From positions 1-44,600 of the forward strand of contig CAMLBO010000033.1 in assembly GCA_946478305.1 (NCBI GenBank): 44,600 nt of DNA, given 5' to 3'. Below the pieces are notes generated by a model, which saw nothing but the letters and a program-made list of their open reading frames with translations, did no database searches and had not been told where the DNA came from. This stretch comes from an uncultured Enterobacterales bacterium. Lineage in GTDB: Bacteria; Pseudomonadota; Gammaproteobacteria; Enterobacterales; Enterobacteriaceae. This document shows, one piece after another, positions 1-11,045 of the stretch (the stretch's first letter is position 1; each line of letters begins with the position of its first letter). A program made the translations under genes and the position numbers.

Positions 1-916
1 ATACTTCATTATCCACCAGCATCACCTCTTTGCCACCAAGTGCATGGCCGACACCAGATGTACCGTCGGCGCGTTTGGCCATCACGGTAGAAGCGGTTTC
101 CGTCAAACCGTAACCACACCAGCAGCGGATGCCCGCTCGCTCAGCCCGTTCGGTCAACTCCAGCGGAATATGCGCGCCGCCCAGCAGGACATCCTGCAAT
201 TTTGCCGGCAGACGAGGTTGTTGCAGCAAACGCCAGAGTTGAGTTGGTACCAGTGAGGCATGACTGCAATTTTCCAGCGCAACGTCGAGCGATTCACCGG
301 CAGCCAGAACCAACGCTGCGCCAACACTGAGCCAGCGCCAGATGATCCCCTGCCCCGAAACGTGGAACAAAGGCAGGGAAAGCAGCCAGCTGTCAGCCTG
401 CGTAAAGGGAATCAACCCGAGTACACCCTCGGCACTGGCGAGGTGCGCCTGCGCGCTGTGCGCCGCCGCTTTCGGCAATCCGCTGGAACCCGAGGTGAGG
501 GTCAACGTTGCCAGACGCTCAGGTCTCCACGCCGTAGCGTTCGCTGCAGAACCCGCATGACGTAATTCCAGCGTGGGAACGTTTAGTTCAATCGGCACAT
601 CGCCAAGATCGAGGATGAAACTGATATTCAGCCCCGGCAGTAATTCGGCGCAGAGCGAAGCGGGCAACTGAGGGTTAAGTGGTAATAAACGCGCGCCAGT
701 TTGCAACAACGCCAGATAGGCCAACAGCGCATCAGGGCTATTTTTGCTACGCAGCACAATGCCTGTTCCATCACCGACACCCTGCTGAATAAACCCCGCC
801 GCCAGTGAATCAACGCGCTGCTGTAAATCACGCCAACACCATGCCCACTCTCTGGTTTTTAGTGCGACAGCAAACGGCGTTCGTTCTGCCCATGCGCGCC
901 AGGGCCAGTTGTTCAT
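1..916 (-). CDS. menE: o-succinylbenzoate--CoA ligase MenE (3' part outside window)
   Basis: Acyl-adenylating enzyme that activates o-succinylbenzoate to its CoA thioester in menaquinone synthesis. The first 305 codons are visible and open to the window edge, so the C-terminal lid domain is missing here. Reading back from the ATG at 916 gives the ANL-superfamily P-loop [13 protein letters not shown] and the downstream YGLTETAS motif that contacts AMP. The start codon overlaps the menC stop (ATGA), as expected for a coupled last gene of the men operon. No frameshift is seen in the visible part. Identity rests on these motifs plus the menB-menC context. Confidence 0.95.
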   Translation of the reverse strand, partial: MNNWPWRAWAERTPFAVALKTREWAWCWRDLQQRVDSLAAGFIQQGVGDGTGIVLRSKNSPDALLAYLALLQTGARLLPLNPQLPASLCAELLPGLNISFILDLGDVPIELNVPTLELRHAGSAANATAWRPERLATLTLTSGSSGLPKAAAHSAQAHLASAEGVLGLIPFTQADSWLLSLPLFHVSGQGIIWRWLSVGAALVLAAGESLDVALENCSHASLVPTQLWRLLQQPRLPAKLQDVLLGGAHIPLELTERAERAGIRCWCGYGLTETASTVMAKRADGTSGVGHALGGKEVMLVDNEV

Positions 917-1911
917 CCCTGCCATATTGACTCCAGTTGGTCTTCGCTGATCAACGGCAGAGGTGAGTCAGGCCAGCGGCGAATCAGCTGTGCCTGCATC
1001 AGGTCCAGCGTATCCAGCCCTGGAGCGGTGTCTGGCGTAAGCCATGCCGCCATGCGGGCCAGTTGGTTAAGCCCGAGGCTGGATTCAATACTGGAGCTGA
1101 TAACAGCCTGTAATCCAGCGCGATGCGCTTGGCCAATCAGTTCACGACAGCGGGTCAGACTGCCTGTGAGGGTCGGTTTGATAATAATTGCAGCCAGGCC
1201 GGGTTCAGCGCGAACGTCGAACCCCCTTTCCCGTACGCTCTCATCCCAGGCAATGGCAATCCCGGTCTCGCGGGTAAATTCACGCGACTGCTCACGCGTA
1301 CTGCATGGCTCTTCGATAAAGGCGATGCGCGAACGCAGTTCAGGGGCCACAAAGCGGGCGAAACCCGCAGCTTTGGCCGGCGTCCAGCTGCGATTGGCAT
1401 CGAGGCGCAGATGAAGATCAGGCAAAGCTTCCAGCAGCATGGTGACGTTCAGGCCATCACCGACTGCCTCATATAACCCCACTTTGACCTTGGCCACTTT
1501 CTTTCCCTGTCCATCGGCTGGCAGGGCGTCCAAACGGGCATACAGCTCGTCAGGATCGCCGTGGCACAGGGGCGCGCTGCGGGTATTCGCTGCTGGCGGC
1601 AACTGCTCCCGCAGTTCTGCATCGGCCATACTTAACCCGAAAGCTACTGAGGGTTGAGCAACAAACGCTGAAGCAACCGCACTGAGCGACGCTCCCTGCA
1701 ACCACTGTGCCAGCGCATGCTGCGTGGCCGGCAGGGCCTGCTCAAGGCTTTCCTGACTAAAGCCAGGCAGTGGCGCAATCTCTCCCCATCCGATTTTGTC
1801 ATCCTGCCACAGCTGCACCAGCAGCCCGTCGCGGGATTTCAGCCGCTGATTTCGCAACACCACGCCCGCCTCCATCGGCAGGCTGTAACGGTACACCGTA
1901 GCGCGGCGCAT
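913..1911 (-). CDS. menC: o-succinylbenzoate synthase MenC
   Basis: Enolase-superfamily enzyme that dehydrates SHCHC to o-succinylbenzoate. At 332 aa it is about 10 residues longer than E. coli MenC. The expected active-site set is present in order: KVKVG with Lys141 and Lys143, Asp171 (RLDANRSW), Glu200 (IEEP), Asp223 (AWDES) and Lys245 (IIIKP). All are offset by exactly 10 from the known E. coli residues. The ATG overlaps the menB stop by one base and its own TGA overlaps the menE ATG, so menB, menC and menE are probably translated in sequence from one mRNA. It should be cytoplasmic and Mg2+-dependent, as the family is. Confidence 0.97.
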   Translation of the reverse strand: MRRATVYRYSLPMEAGVVLRNQRLKSRDGLLVQLWQDDKIGWGEIAPLPGFSQESLEQALPATQHALAQWLQGASLSAVASAFVAQPSVAFGLSMADAELREQLPPAANTRSAPLCHGDPDELYARLDALPADGQGKKVAKVKVGLYEAVGDGLNVTMLLEALPDLHLRLDANRSWTPAKAAGFARFVAPELRSRIAFIEEPCSTREQSREFTRETGIAIAWDESVRERGFDVRAEPGLAAIIIKPTLTGSLTRCRELIGQAHRAGLQAVISSSIESSLGLNQLARMAAWLTPDTAPGLDTLDLMQAQLIRRWPDSPLPLISEDQLESIWQG

Positions 1912-2768
1912 CAGGGATTACGCTTAAATTTGCTGAAGTCCGGCTGACGTTTTTCATTAAACGCGTTGCGGCCTTCCTGCCCCTCTTCGGTCATATAGAA
2001 CAACATGGTGGCATTCCCTGCCAGCTCTTGCAGACCCGCCTGCCCATCGCAGTCAGCATTCAGCGCAGCTTTCAGGCAGCGCAGCGCCATCGGGCTGTTT
2101 TCCAGCATTTCACGGCACCAGCGCACGGTCTCTTTTTCCAGATCGGCCAGTGGAACCACGGTATTGACCAACCCCATATCCAATGCAGCGGCTGCGTCAT
2201 ACTGGCGGCAGAGAAACCAAATTTCGCGGGCTTTCTTCTGGCCAACGATACGGGCCATATATGAAGCCCCCCAGCCGCCGTCAAAGGAACCCACTTTCGG
2301 TCCTGTCTGGCCGAAAATGGCATTGTCTGCGGCGATAGTCAGGTCACACATCATATGCAGAACATGGCCGCCACCGATGGAATAACCCGCTACCATCGCC
2401 ACTACTGGTTTTGGGCAGGTACGAATCTGACGCTGGAAGTCGAGCACGTTCAGATGATGCACACCGCTGGCATCCTGATAGCCGCCGTAGTCGCCGCGGA
2501 CTTTCTGGTCACCGCCTGCACAGAAGGCTTTGTCGCCTTCACCGGTCAGGACAATCACACCGATATTGTCGTCATGGCGCGCATCGTCCATTGCGCGGAT
2601 CATCTCTTTCACGGTCAACGGGCGGAACGCGTTACGTACCTGCGGGCGGTTGATGGTGATTTTGGCGATACCCTCCACGGATTTGTGATAACGGATATCT
2701 TCGAATTCACCGGTAAAGTCCAGCCATTCGACAGGTGCATAGAGTTGTTTTTCATCAGGATAAATCAT
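1911..2768 (-). CDS. menB: 1,4-dihydroxy-2-naphthoyl-CoA synthase MenB
   Basis: Crotonase-family enzyme that closes the naphthoquinone ring of o-succinylbenzoyl-CoA. The length of 285 aa equals the E. coli protein. Visible family signatures are the oxyanion-hole segment [17 protein letters not shown], the [17 protein letters not shown] stretch, the catalytic-loop segment [13 protein letters not shown] and the conserved C-terminus FSKFKRNP. The start overlaps the 3' end of menH by 14 bp, so it lies within the coupled men operon. No anomalies are seen. Confidence 0.98.
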   Translation of the reverse strand: MIYPDEKQLYAPVEWLDFTGEFEDIRYHKSVEGIAKITINRPQVRNAFRPLTVKEMIRAMDDARHDDNIGVIVLTGEGDKAFCAGGDQKVRGDYGGYQDASGVHHLNVLDFQRQIRTCPKPVVAMVAGYSIGGGHVLHMMCDLTIAADNAIFGQTGPKVGSFDGGWGASYMARIVGQKKAREIWFLCRQYDAAAALDMGLVNTVVPLADLEKETVRWCREMLENSPMALRCLKAALNADCDGQAGLQELAGNATMLFYMTEEGQEGRNAFNEKRQPDFSKFKRNP

Positions 2769-3552
2769 GTTCCACTTCCTTTAAGACAGGTGAAGTAATC
2801 AGTGCCAGCGCCTGACGGGCAAAATCCTCAGGATTGGCGCGATGGGCGTTATGCCCGGCATTGGCGATGAGTCGCAGCGGGAAATTCGCCTGCTGCGCAA
2901 GCGTGATAAATTTCAAATCATGGCTGCCACACAGCCAGACGACCGGCAGCGACAACCGCGAAATGCGCTCGCGCAGATCGGGTTGTACCGCCAGCGATGT
3001 AGCAGTGAACATGGCCGCCAGTGTAGCGGGATTATTATTGAGCCGCAGATCAACCAGTTGCTGGCGTTGCTCTTCGCTAAGGTCGTTAAACACCGGCTGG
3101 CGGTACCAAAGCGGCAACACTTGTGCAAGAGGCTGGATACGAAAACGCGTGGCCCATAACTGGTCATGATGACGACGCTGCTGGCGGTCACGCAGGCTTT
3201 TCAGACCTGGATGTGCACCTTCGACGATGACCCCAAGCAGACCGCGAATATCGCCGTAGCCGGCATGGTAGAGGCTGATCCGCCCCCCAAGGGAGTACCC
3301 CATCAGCCAATACTCTACTATACCCTGTTGCTGCAGGGTCGAACTCAACTGCTGACTAACGTCAGCAAAACCGGCAGCAGTAATGCCCGCCGACGTTCCA
3401 TGACCTGGCAAGTTCATCAGCAGGCAGGGCCAGTCTGAAAACCAGGGCATCAGCGGTTGCCAGTCATCACTGCTTCCAAGCAGACCATGCAGAAAAATCA
3501 ACCAGGGTTTGCCGGTGATGTGCCCGTTTAGCCGCTGACAGGAAAGTGTCAT
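2755..3552 (-). CDS. menH: SHCHC synthase MenH (alpha/beta hydrolase)
   Basis: Eliminates pyruvate from SEPHCHC to give SHCHC in menaquinone synthesis. The 265-aa alpha/beta-hydrolase has the oxyanion segment [12 protein letters not shown] near residue 20, the nucleophile elbow GYSLGG with Ser87, a late LCGSHDLKF acid region and a catalytic His in NAGHNAH (around 234). It is about 13 residues longer than the E. coli enzyme, mostly at the C-terminus. The start forms an ATGA overlap with the menD stop. Earlier literature called such genes yfbB. Confidence 0.95.
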   Translation of the reverse strand: MTLSCQRLNGHITGKPWLIFLHGLLGSSDDWQPLMPWFSDWPCLLMNLPGHGTSAGITAAGFADVSQQLSSTLQQQGIVEYWLMGYSLGGRISLYHAGYGDIRGLLGVIVEGAHPGLKSLRDRQQRRHHDQLWATRFRIQPLAQVLPLWYRQPVFNDLSEEQRQQLVDLRLNNNPATLAAMFTATSLAVQPDLRERISRLSLPVVWLCGSHDLKFITLAQQANFPLRLIANAGHNAHRANPEDFARQALALITSPVLKEVEHDLS

Positions 3553-5234
3553 AAGCTCTCCGCCTGCGTCACTAAATCACGCAACATTTCAGCCCCGTCG
3601 GCAGGGCTCACTTTCAACTCAATCAGTTTCACCCCGCCATGCAACCAGCATTCATTAACCGCGCGGTTCAGCGCCTCAAAATTGTGCGGGCTGGCATAAC
3701 TGAGACCAAACATCGCCGCCGCGTGGCTGAATTCCACGTTTTGCGGCATACAGTAGAACTGTTCACGCTGCGCCTGCGGGGTCGGTAATAACGAGAAAAT
3801 CTGCCCGCCGTTATTGTTCACCACGATAATGACCGTAGGTGCCGAACAGTGACGCATCAACGCCAGCGCGTTAAGGTCGTACAGGGCAGAAAGATCGCCA
3901 ATCAGTATCAGCGTCGGTTTAGCCGTAGCGCGCTGTACGCCTGCGGCTGTCGAAATTAACCCATCGATACCACTGGCTCCGCGGTTGGCAAAAACCGGAT
4001 ACCCGGCTGGCAATTGCGCCAGAGAGTCTACGAGTCGCACCACCAGACTGTTACCGAGAAACAGCTGGCCATTCTCAGGCAGCAGGGCCGGCAGACGTTG
4101 TGCGAGAGTCGCCTCGCCAAAATGCCCCTCAAGACGGCTTTGCACTGTGTCGCAAACTTGCTTTGAGAGGATTTCCAGACCGGGAGCCCAGTGAACTTGA
4201 GGGCCTGCTGGGTGCAGACGCAGCCACTCGCTGACCGACATCTGCAAACGGCGGCCCTGATGTTGCGCGGGGTCAAGACGCCCGGGTTGGGGATCTATCA
4301 GCCAATACTCCTTCGGCTGGCAACTGGCCTGCCACTGTAATAAACGTTTACCCGTCAGACTGAAACCCAGCTGAATCACTAATTCGGCCTTCGCCAGCAC
4401 CGTTTTAGCCTGTGGGTTTGCCAACCATAGATCTGCGCAGGGCAATGGATTGCCGGTCTGCGATTGCACATCACTGAGCAGCGGCCAGCCGAGCGTTTTC
4501 GCCCACAGGGCCAGCTGCTGCCCTTCCTGCGCATTCATGCGTCCGGCAATGAGCACGCCACGTTTTTGCTGCCACTCGCGCCAGTCCGGCTGAGTATGAA
4601 ATGACTGAGGGCCGTCATAGCGCAGCCAGGGCTGATCTGTCTGCCACCACGCACCCAGCGATTGCGACCATTCGATGTAGTCATCGCCCTCCTCGCCATA
4701 AAGTGGCTCGGCGAAGGGGCAGTTGATATGTAATGCACCATGCCCGAGAGCCGAAACGCCAGTGTCAATGGCTGAAACCAACCAACGCGCGCTGATATCC
4801 GGGGTGGGTCGCGGCAAGTTCAGCGATTGTTGTACATGGCGGACAAACATGTCCGGTTGGCGTATGGCCTGGTTGGCACCACAGTCAATCAGCTCAGGAG
4901 GCCGGTCAGCGGTCAACATGATCAGACGTTCACCGGTCAATCCCGCTTCGATAATGGCAGGATACAGGTTTGCCACCGCCGTGCCCGATGTAACAATCAC
5001 TGCTACCGGATGGCCGCTGGCTTTTGCCAGTCCAAGCGCCAGATGGCCAAGTCCTCGCTCGTCAAAATGTGTGTGACAAACCAGATGGGGATTGTTGGCA
5101 GCAGCCAACGTAAGAGCCGTCGAGCGTGAGCCGGGCGCAATACACACGTGCTTAACCTGATGACGGCGCAGCGCTTCAAGAATCAGCGTGGCCCAGCGGC
5201 GGTTGAAAATGGCAGTAGAAAGCGTCGATGACAT
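3549..5234 (-). CDS. menD: SEPHCHC synthase MenD
   Basis: Thiamine-diphosphate enzyme that joins 2-oxoglutarate-derived succinic semialdehyde to isochorismate, the first committed menaquinone step. The protein is 561 aa. It has the N-terminal [15 protein letters not shown] motif and the ThDP-binding signature beginning [14 protein letters not shown] and ending with [10 protein letters not shown] near residue 450. I start it at the ATG at 5234, 6 nt after GGAG. The frame also opens at a TTG at 5249, but that codon has no spaced Shine-Dalgarno. It lies 22 bp after menF and overlaps menH by 4 bp. Confidence 0.97.
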   Translation of the reverse strand: MSSTLSTAIFNRRWATLILEALRRHQVKHVCIAPGSRSTALTLAAANNPHLVCHTHFDERGLGHLALGLAKASGHPVAVIVTSGTAVANLYPAIIEAGLTGERLIMLTADRPPELIDCGANQAIRQPDMFVRHVQQSLNLPRPTPDISARWLVSAIDTGVSALGHGALHINCPFAEPLYGEEGDDYIEWSQSLGAWWQTDQPWLRYDGPQSFHTQPDWREWQQKRGVLIAGRMNAQEGQQLALWAKTLGWPLLSDVQSQTGNPLPCADLWLANPQAKTVLAKAELVIQLGFSLTGKRLLQWQASCQPKEYWLIDPQPGRLDPAQHQGRRLQMSVSEWLRLHPAGPQVHWAPGLEILSKQVCDTVQSRLEGHFGEATLAQRLPALLPENGQLFLGNSLVVRLVDSLAQLPAGYPVFANRGASGIDGLISTAAGVQRATAKPTLILIGDLSALYDLNALALMRHCSAPTVIIVVNNNGGQIFSLLPTPQAQREQFYCMPQNVEFSHAAAMFGLSYASPHNFEALNRAVNECWLHGGVKLIELKVSPADGAEMLRDLVTQAESL

Positions 5235-5256
5235 GAGTAACTCCGGCAAATCGGGC

Positions 5257-6630
5257 TTAACCGGCCCGGACGGCAGGTATAGTATTTTCGTTTGACAGAA
5301 TGTCGTCTACTGACAAAACATTCTCTTCCAGCAGAGTGCGTAATCCTGCCGCTTTGTTCTCAATTTCCTGCCACTCCTGTTCAGCATCTGAACCCGCGAC
5401 AATACCCGCGCCAGCAAACAGCTCCAGTTGATCGCCCTTCACTGCCGCAGAACGCAGCGCGACGGTAAACTCAGAACGGGCCAGGCTGAGATATCCCGCC
5501 GAACCTGCGTACCACTTGCGGTCAAACGGTTCATGCCGGGCAATAAAATCTCTGGCAGCCTGGCGCGGTAACCCTGCCACCGCCGCGGTCGGTTGCAGGC
5601 GTTGCAGACAGTTGACGTCATCAGTATGGGTAAGTACGGCGTGAATGCTGCGCCGCAAATGCTGCACTTTACGCAGACGAAGAATTTCAGCTGGCAGGAC
5701 GTCGAGCGAACGCGCGCTTCCTTGTAACCGCTGACAAATATCATCGACTACCAGCATATTTTCGCGCTGGTTCTTAGGATCGTTTAACAGCCACTGCCCC
5801 AGCAGGTGAGCCTGACGATTTTCGACTGCGCCCGCCACGGTCCCGGCCAGTGCCTCAGTAAAGAGCTCATGATTTTCGCGCAAAAAAAGCCGTTCCGGGC
5901 TGGAACCCAGAAACGCCTGCTGAGCCGTAAAAGCCATCATAAAATGATAGCAGTGATGATTTACCGCGCGACTGGCGGCTAAAAAAGCGGTGGCGTTGAG
6001 CGGATGGCTAAGCGTCAGCGTGGTTTTGCGCGCCAGTACGACTTTGTCGAACTGGCCTTGCTGAATGCAGCGGAGTGCTGTGTGGATCATCTGTTGCCAT
6101 TGTGGTTTTGCAGGCTGATGCTGGAGCTGCATAACGTGAGATGTCAGGGCTGGCAGAGAATAGCGGTTGACCAAGGAGCGCAGGAAAGTTCGCATCCGCG
6201 TTGCCTCCTCGCGTAAGGAGTGAGGACTGTAAAGATTGCAGAGCAGCGTGAAATTTTCACCACGGCGGTTGAGCTCAATACGCGGCAAAAACAGGGCGTT
6301 GGTGTCAGAGGCCGCCTCATCAGCGCCGTGAAAAGCATTCAGCCCCCAAATTCGTAAATCTGGCAGTTGTGGATACTGTTGCAGAAAAACTTGGGCGGCG
6401 AAAAGATGTCCGAAGTTAACCGCGTCGCCGCACAGGGCAGCCTCTTCGTTTTCATCACGGTGCTGCCAGTAGAATTTGGGATAACAAGTTTGTGCGTTCA
6501 GCCATTCCAGCATGTCACTGTCCGGCCGGCCGGTCAGTATGTAACTAAATTGCCGCAGACCCGCAGCGTCAGGAAAATCCGCTGACAATACTGTGTCCAA
6601 CTGGTCAAGAATTGCTGAAATCTGTTTCAC
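5257..6630 (-). CDS. menF: isochorismate synthase MenF
   Basis: Converts chorismate to isochorismate, feeding MenD. The 457-aa protein belongs to the anthranilate synthase component I / chorismate-binding family. The general base Lys196 (DKVVLAR) and general acid Glu246 (GSSPERL) are 50 residues apart as in E. coli MenF (K190/E240). The [21 protein letters not shown] and [13 protein letters not shown] blocks are also present. The start is a GTG at 6630 preceded by GAGG. It is the first gene of the men operon, and the gap upstream to elaB probably holds the operon promoter. It is somewhat longer than the E. coli protein, with a longer C-terminal tail. Confidence 0.96.
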   Translation of the reverse strand: MKQISAILDQLDTVLSADFPDAAGLRQFSYILTGRPDSDMLEWLNAQTCYPKFYWQHRDENEEAALCGDAVNFGHLFAAQVFLQQYPQLPDLRIWGLNAFHGADEAASDTNALFLPRIELNRRGENFTLLCNLYSPHSLREEATRMRTFLRSLVNRYSLPALTSHVMQLQHQPAKPQWQQMIHTALRCIQQGQFDKVVLARKTTLTLSHPLNATAFLAASRAVNHHCYHFMMAFTAQQAFLGSSPERLFLRENHELFTEALAGTVAGAVENRQAHLLGQWLLNDPKNQRENMLVVDDICQRLQGSARSLDVLPAEILRLRKVQHLRRSIHAVLTHTDDVNCLQRLQPTAAVAGLPRQAARDFIARHEPFDRKWYAGSAGYLSLARSEFTVALRSAAVKGDQLELFAGAGIVAGSDAEQEWQEIENKAAGLRTLLEENVLSVDDILSNENTIPAVRAG

Positions 6631-6826
6631 GTAACCTCAGGCCGTATCCGATGGGTTTGATGTCAGGCAGGAATGCCCTTCTGGATCAAAAAACGGGATA
6701 AATCAAATACAGAAGAATTATGCGGCGTTACGCAGATTGATAATATGCGGCAGATCAAAGGGTCGCCAGTGGCAGCAGATATGAAGGGGTAGATCGTACT
6801 TCGCGGGGGGATTGAGAGGGTAAGAA

Positions 6827-6851
6827 ACAGAGGCAGCCAAAGCCGCCTCTG
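6827..6851 (-). terminator. Rho-independent terminator of elaB
   Basis: On the minus strand an 8-bp arm ACAGAGGC and its complement GCCTCTGT enclose a GC-rich loop directly after the elaB stop, followed by a short T-rich stretch (TTTCTT). The U-tract is imperfect, so strength is uncertain. Confidence 0.7.
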
Positions 6852-6861
6852 TCATCAAGAT

Positions 6862-7185
6862 TTAGCGACGCAGCAGAAGACCAACAACCAGGCCTACTGC
6901 AGCACCGGCACCGACACCATGCCATGGATTATCACGCACGTAGCTGTCGGTTTGCTCAGCAACCTGACGAGCCTTAGCACAATAAGAGTTTGCGGTCCCG
7001 TTAAGGCGTGATTTCACCTCTTCCAGCGCCTGTTCCGCGCGGCTCTTGATTTCGATGTATTTCTGGTCTGCCTTATCACCCGAAGATTTCAATACTTCTT
7101 CCAGCGTTTCGGAAAGCATCCTTAAATCATCATCCAGTGAGGTTTGCTGTGGCTCAGTCCGGCGAGGTTCAAATTGGTTAGACAT
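6862..7185 (-). CDS. elaB: ElaB/YqjD/DUF883 family membrane-anchored ribosome-binding protein
   Basis: Small tail-anchored protein of 107 aa. It has a charged, helical N-terminal two thirds (LSETLEEVLKSSGDKADQKY, typical of DUF883) and one C-terminal hydrophobic segment rich in Gly/Val ending LLLRR. In E. coli, ElaB and its paralogue YqjD associate with ribosomes and the inner membrane in stationary phase and are RpoS-dependent; that is family knowledge, not visible here. The ATG at 7185 follows an ideal AAGGAG. The frame extends upstream to 7221, but that start lacks a Shine-Dalgarno and E. coli ElaB begins MSNQF likewise. The neighbouring elaA of E. coli is absent. Confidence 0.93.
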   Translation of the reverse strand: MSNQFEPRRTEPQQTSLDDDLRMLSETLEEVLKSSGDKADQKYIEIKSRAEQALEEVKSRLNGTANSYCAKARQVAEQTDSYVRDNPWHGVGAGAAVGLVVGLLLRR

Positions 7186-7287
7186 AGTTATCTCCTTATT
7201 TGTGGTTATCACAATACCCATTAACCCTAGCCCAGATTTGCCCTGCGCGCAGTGCCAAAAGCGGGGAGATTCACCAGCATCACGCTT

Positions 7288-7815
7288 TTAAGAACCTTCT
7301 GACCCCTGTGCTGGCGGGAAAGAAGTCCGCTTAAGCGTTTTTTTCTGCACGACGCGACGCTGCTTTTCACGTCGTTCGGCAAGCCACAGGCCGCTGTTTT
7401 TCATCGCATAACCAAACAGCAGCCCCACCAGCAGCGACAGGACCACCTGGCGCCAGTCTCCTTGAGCGGCAAAGGTCGCACAGGCACCGATGAATGTTCC
7501 GGGTACAAACGCCAGCCACTGCTGCCAGGCCTGGATACACATCAGAAATGCTACTACGCCGGTTAGCATATAACCCACGATAGTCCATTCGGGGCGCAGG
7601 CTGCTGCCTGCAATGATCACTTCAGCCCAAAATACGCCGCTCATGCAGGTCAGCGTGCTGATGACCAACCCGCGCAGCCCGCCTTTGGGACAGGCGAAAT
7701 AAGCGGTGCAGCCAAGGAAACCTGCCCAGCTTATCAGACCAAGGCTGATCGCTACCCAACCCCAGATGCCGGAAAGAATGCCGGTTGTAATGGCGATCAT
7801 CACCAGTACATTCAT
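7288..7815 (-). CDS. ycdZ: DUF1097 inner-membrane protein, YcdZ-like
   Basis: Protein of 175 aa with about five hydrophobic helices (residues 3-22, 26-44, 48-68, 75-95, 98-140) and a basic C-terminal tail. The opening block SGIWGWVAISLGLISWAGF, the central FVPGTFIGACATFA and FGYAMKNSGLWLA match my memory of E. coli YcdZ, a DUF1097 protein of unknown function. In E. coli it lies elsewhere in the genome; here it sits between elaB and nuoN. The last about 20 residues (KKTLKRTSFPPAQGSEGS) diverge. A perfect CRP box lies about 120 bp upstream. Function is unknown; a transport or membrane role would be a guess. Confidence 0.88.
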   Translation of the reverse strand: MNVLVMIAITTGILSGIWGWVAISLGLISWAGFLGCTAYFACPKGGLRGLVISTLTCMSGVFWAEVIIAGSSLRPEWTIVGYMLTGVVAFLMCIQAWQQWLAFVPGTFIGACATFAAQGDWRQVVLSLLVGLLFGYAMKNSGLWLAERREKQRRVVQKKTLKRTSFPPAQGSEGS

Positions 7816-7925
7816 GATGTGTGAACCTATAGGAATTTGGACAAGCGCGCAGTGTACGCATTGGCAGAAATAATGGAATGGGATAGATCACAATATTGAT
7901 GCAATTTACTTATGAACGTACATAT

Positions 7926-7947
7926 AAATGTGACTTAAATCACAAAC
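7926..7947 (-). promoter_or_regulatory. Predicted CRP-binding site upstream of ycdZ
   Basis: TGTGA at 7929-7933 and TCACA at 7940-7944 are separated by exactly six bases, a perfect match to the CRP half-site pair, with A-rich 5' flank. Its centre is about 121 bp upstream of the ycdZ ATG. The only other gene adjacent is nuoN, which ends and terminates before it, so ycdZ is the logical target. I could not assign a convincing -10 element. Confidence 0.75.
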
Positions 7948-7975
7948 AACCGTTTTATTGTACAAAATACAGACA

Positions 7976-8003
7976 TTAAAAAGCCGCTCCGAAGAGCGGC
8001 TTA
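7976..8003 (-). terminator. Rho-independent terminator of the nuo operon
   Basis: Minus-strand hairpin with 9-bp arms AAGCCGCTC/GAGCGGCTT around a TTCG tetraloop, followed by TTT, 22 bp after the nuoN stop codon. It is the textbook form of an intrinsic terminator. Confidence 0.92.
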
Positions 8004-8024
8004 GGTGGACTCAGTGAACCACTT

Positions 8025-9485
8025 TTACAGCAGCGGTTGAGCCATCTGAACCAGAGTAATCAGCGGTTGTGGATAGATACCCAACGCCAATACCAGAATC
8101 GCGGAGATCAGTACCACCACACCACCGGCGGTCAATGCCCAGTTATTCGGCGTGTCACGCACCAGCGTTTCCGGCGCGCTCAGGAACAGACTCACTGTCA
8201 CACGCAGGTAGTAGTAAAGGCCAATTGCCGATCCCACAACCACTGCACCGGTCAGCCACCACAGATGCGCGGTCACACCGGTTGCAATCACGTAGAACTT
8301 ACCGATAAAGCCCAGCGTCATTGGGATACCAGCCAGGGACAGCATCATCACAGTCATTACCGCAGACAAAATTGGCTTATGCCAGAACAGACCGCGGTAG
8401 GAGAACAGGGACTCAGCGTCCGGGCCTTTATACGGGCTGGACATCAGGCTAACCACACCGAACGCACCCAGGCTGCTGAACAAGTAACCGGCCAAATAAA
8501 CCCCGACGGTTTCCATCGACAGCTGATGGGTTTGCACAGCAATCAGTGCGACCAACAGATAACCCAGATGCGCAATGGAGGAGTAACCCAGCAGACGCTT
8601 GATGTTGCTCTGGCTGATGGCCATCAGGTTACCGACCAGAATCGAGCAGAAGGCGATGATGCCCAGCACGACGCGGATCGCTTCGCTGTCCGCCACCGGT
8701 GCATACAGGAACAGACGCATGACGACGGCGAAGATAGCAATCTTGCTGGCGGTGGCCAGGAAGGTTGAAACCGGAGCCGGTGCGCCCTGATACACATCGG
8801 GTGTCCACAGGTGGAAAGGAACCAGCGACAGCTTGAAGCCCAGGCCAACAATCATCATACCCAGACCGGCCAGCAACAGCGGCTGATGCAGCATCACGCC
8901 ATCTGCCAGGTTTTTACCCAGAGCCGCGAAGGACAAGTCACCAGACTGTGCGTAAAGCAATGCCATACCAAACAGCAGGAAAGATGACGCAGCAGCGGAT
9001 AACAGCATGTATTTGATGGCCGCTTCCAGCGAGCGTTTCTGACGGTAGGCATAACCAATCAGACCAAACAGTGGCAACGAAATCAGTTCGATCCCGAGGA
9101 ACATAGAGGCCAGATGGTTAGAACACGCCAGCAGAATGCCACCCATAGCTGCAATCAGCACCAACAGGTAGAACTCCTCGCGGTTGTCCGGATAACCGGC
9201 CAGCCACGGATAGGCGAACGTACTGGTAGCGAGGCTCGCCAGCAGTACTAACCCAATGTAGAACATTGAGTAGCCGTCAATGCGTAATAATGGTGTGACG
9301 TCCTGTGGACCGACCTGCCCTACGTAATACAGGGAGAGCAGGGCCACGTTAAGACCGATAACGGTCAGTGTGGCATTAAGAAAATGGTCGCGTCGCCACG
9401 CAATGGACAGCATCACCACCACCACTGTCAATCCGACGATCATCAGCGGTAACAGTGCGATCAGATTTTGAAGTGTAAATGTCAT
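8025..9485 (-). CDS. nuoN: NADH-quinone oxidoreductase subunit N
   Basis: Antiporter-like proton-translocating membrane subunit of respiratory complex I, 486 aa, almost entirely hydrophobic (about 14 helices by family). The conserved segments [40 protein letters not shown] (the charged TM7 Lys) and [18 protein letters not shown] are intact. Last gene of the nuo operon, 6 bp after nuoM and followed by a strong hairpin terminator. Confidence 0.98.
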   Translation of the reverse strand: MTFTLQNLIALLPLMIVGLTVVVVMLSIAWRRDHFLNATLTVIGLNVALLSLYYVGQVGPQDVTPLLRIDGYSMFYIGLVLLASLATSTFAYPWLAGYPDNREEFYLLVLIAAMGGILLACSNHLASMFLGIELISLPLFGLIGYAYRQKRSLEAAIKYMLLSAAASSFLLFGMALLYAQSGDLSFAALGKNLADGVMLHQPLLLAGLGMMIVGLGFKLSLVPFHLWTPDVYQGAPAPVSTFLATASKIAIFAVVMRLFLYAPVADSEAIRVVLGIIAFCSILVGNLMAISQSNIKRLLGYSSIAHLGYLLVALIAVQTHQLSMETVGVYLAGYLFSSLGAFGVVSLMSSPYKGPDAESLFSYRGLFWHKPILSAVMTVMMLSLAGIPMTLGFIGKFYVIATGVTAHLWWLTGAVVVGSAIGLYYYLRVTVSLFLSAPETLVRDTPNNWALTAGGVVVLISAILVLALGIYPQPLITLVQMAQPLL

Positions 9486-9491
9486 GGCGAG

Positions 9492-11021
9492 TTACGGCCT
9501 TGTCGTTGAAATAGTGGAAACCGATGATCCGAACCAGTGCTGCACGTTCGACATCGCTGCGCTCGACGTATCGAGGACTGGCTGCGGGTAGACACCCAGC
9601 GCCACCAGCAATACCACCAGCAACAGAATGATCGACAGTTCACGTGCGGTCATGCCTGGTAATGGCTGGTCAGATTTCGCTTTACCGTAGTAAGCGCGTT
9701 GCATCATCACCAGCGAGTAAACCGAAGCAAAGACCAGACCAAAGGTCGAGATGACAGTGATAACAGGTACAACCGGGAAACTGCCAAACAGGATCATGAA
9801 TTCACCGACGAAGTTACCGGTACCCGGCATACCCAGCGTCGCAACCGCGAAGAACAGCGACAGCGCAGGCAGGTATTTTATCCGCCCCCACAGACCGCCC
9901 ATCAGGCGCATATCACGGGTATGCAGACGCTCGTACAACTGGCCGCAGATGATGAACATACCAGCTGCAGACAGACCGTGTGCAATCATCTGAATGACTG
10001 CACCCTGGTACGCCAGCTGGCTGCCGGTAAAGATAGCAATCAGAACGAAGCCCATGTGCGAAACAGAGGTATAGGCAATCAGACGTTTGATATCGGTCTG
10101 GGAGAACGCCATCCATGCGCCGTAGAAGATACCAATGACACCAAGCCACATCGCAATAGGGGCAAACTCATGCGACGCATTCGGGAAGAATGGCAACATG
10201 AAGCGCAACATGCCGTAGGCCGCGGTTTTCAGCAAGATACCCGCTAAGTCAACAGAACCCGCCGTTGGTGCCTGACTGTGTGCATCCGGCAGCCAGCCGT
10301 GCAAAGGCACAACCGGCATTTTCACCGCGAAAGCGATGAAGAAGCCCAGCATCAGCAGGTATTCCACGTTGTGGGACATCGGCGTTTTCAGCAGATCTTC
10401 GTAGTTGAATGTCCAGGTTCCGGTCGCGTTGTAGTGCACAAACACCAGGCCCAGAATCGCAATCAACATCACTAACCCGCTGGACTGGGTGTAGATGAAG
10501 AATTTGGTCGCTGCGCTGATACGCGTTTTACCGTCTGATGCTTTGTGACCCCACAAAGCAATCAGGAAGTACATCGGCACCAACATCATTTCCCAGAAGA
10601 AGAAGAACAGGAACATGTCGATGGCGAGGAACACGCCGATCACGCCGCCGAGGATCCAAAGCAGGTTCAGGTGGAAGAACCCTTGATACTTCTGGATTTC
10701 GCGCCACGAACAGAGAATAGCCAGTACGCCGAGCAAGCCGGTCAGCACCACCATCAGCAAGGACAAACCGTCCAGTGCCAGATGGAAGCTAATACCAAAG
10801 CGAGGGATCCACGGCAGTGAGAACTCAGACTGCCACTGCGGAATACCCGCCGGGTTCATTAAGGAGTACCCCCCCTGCAACCAGAGTTGCAGGGAAAGTG
10901 CTAAGGTCAGCCCCATCGCGATCAGAGCTATCCAGCGCGGTACTTTTGTCCCGAAGCGCTCAGTCTGCCAACACAGCAGCCCGCCGATAAAGGGGATAAG
11001 AATTAGCCAGGGAAGTAACAT
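9492..11021 (-). CDS. nuoM: NADH-quinone oxidoreductase subunit M
   Basis: Second antiporter-like subunit of complex I, 509 aa as in E. coli. The glutamate of the TM5 motif FFFFWEMMLVPMYFLI and the lysine in AFAVKMPVVPLHGWLPDAH, both required for proton pumping in the family, are present. TDIKRLIAYTSVSHMGFV is also present. It lies between nuoL (24-bp gap) and nuoN (6-bp gap), so polycistronic expression is near certain. Confidence 0.98.
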   Translation of the reverse strand: MLLPWLILIPFIGGLLCWQTERFGTKVPRWIALIAMGLTLALSLQLWLQGGYSLMNPAGIPQWQSEFSLPWIPRFGISFHLALDGLSLLMVVLTGLLGVLAILCSWREIQKYQGFFHLNLLWILGGVIGVFLAIDMFLFFFFWEMMLVPMYFLIALWGHKASDGKTRISAATKFFIYTQSSGLVMLIAILGLVFVHYNATGTWTFNYEDLLKTPMSHNVEYLLMLGFFIAFAVKMPVVPLHGWLPDAHSQAPTAGSVDLAGILLKTAAYGMLRFMLPFFPNASHEFAPIAMWLGVIGIFYGAWMAFSQTDIKRLIAYTSVSHMGFVLIAIFTGSQLAYQGAVIQMIAHGLSAAGMFIICGQLYERLHTRDMRLMGGLWGRIKYLPALSLFFAVATLGMPGTGNFVGEFMILFGSFPVVPVITVISTFGLVFASVYSLVMMQRAYYGKAKSDQPLPGMTARELSIILLLVVLLVALGVYPQPVLDTSSAAMSNVQHWFGSSVSTISTTRP

Positions 11022-11045
11022 GGCGTTTTGTGTCCCTATTTTTTT

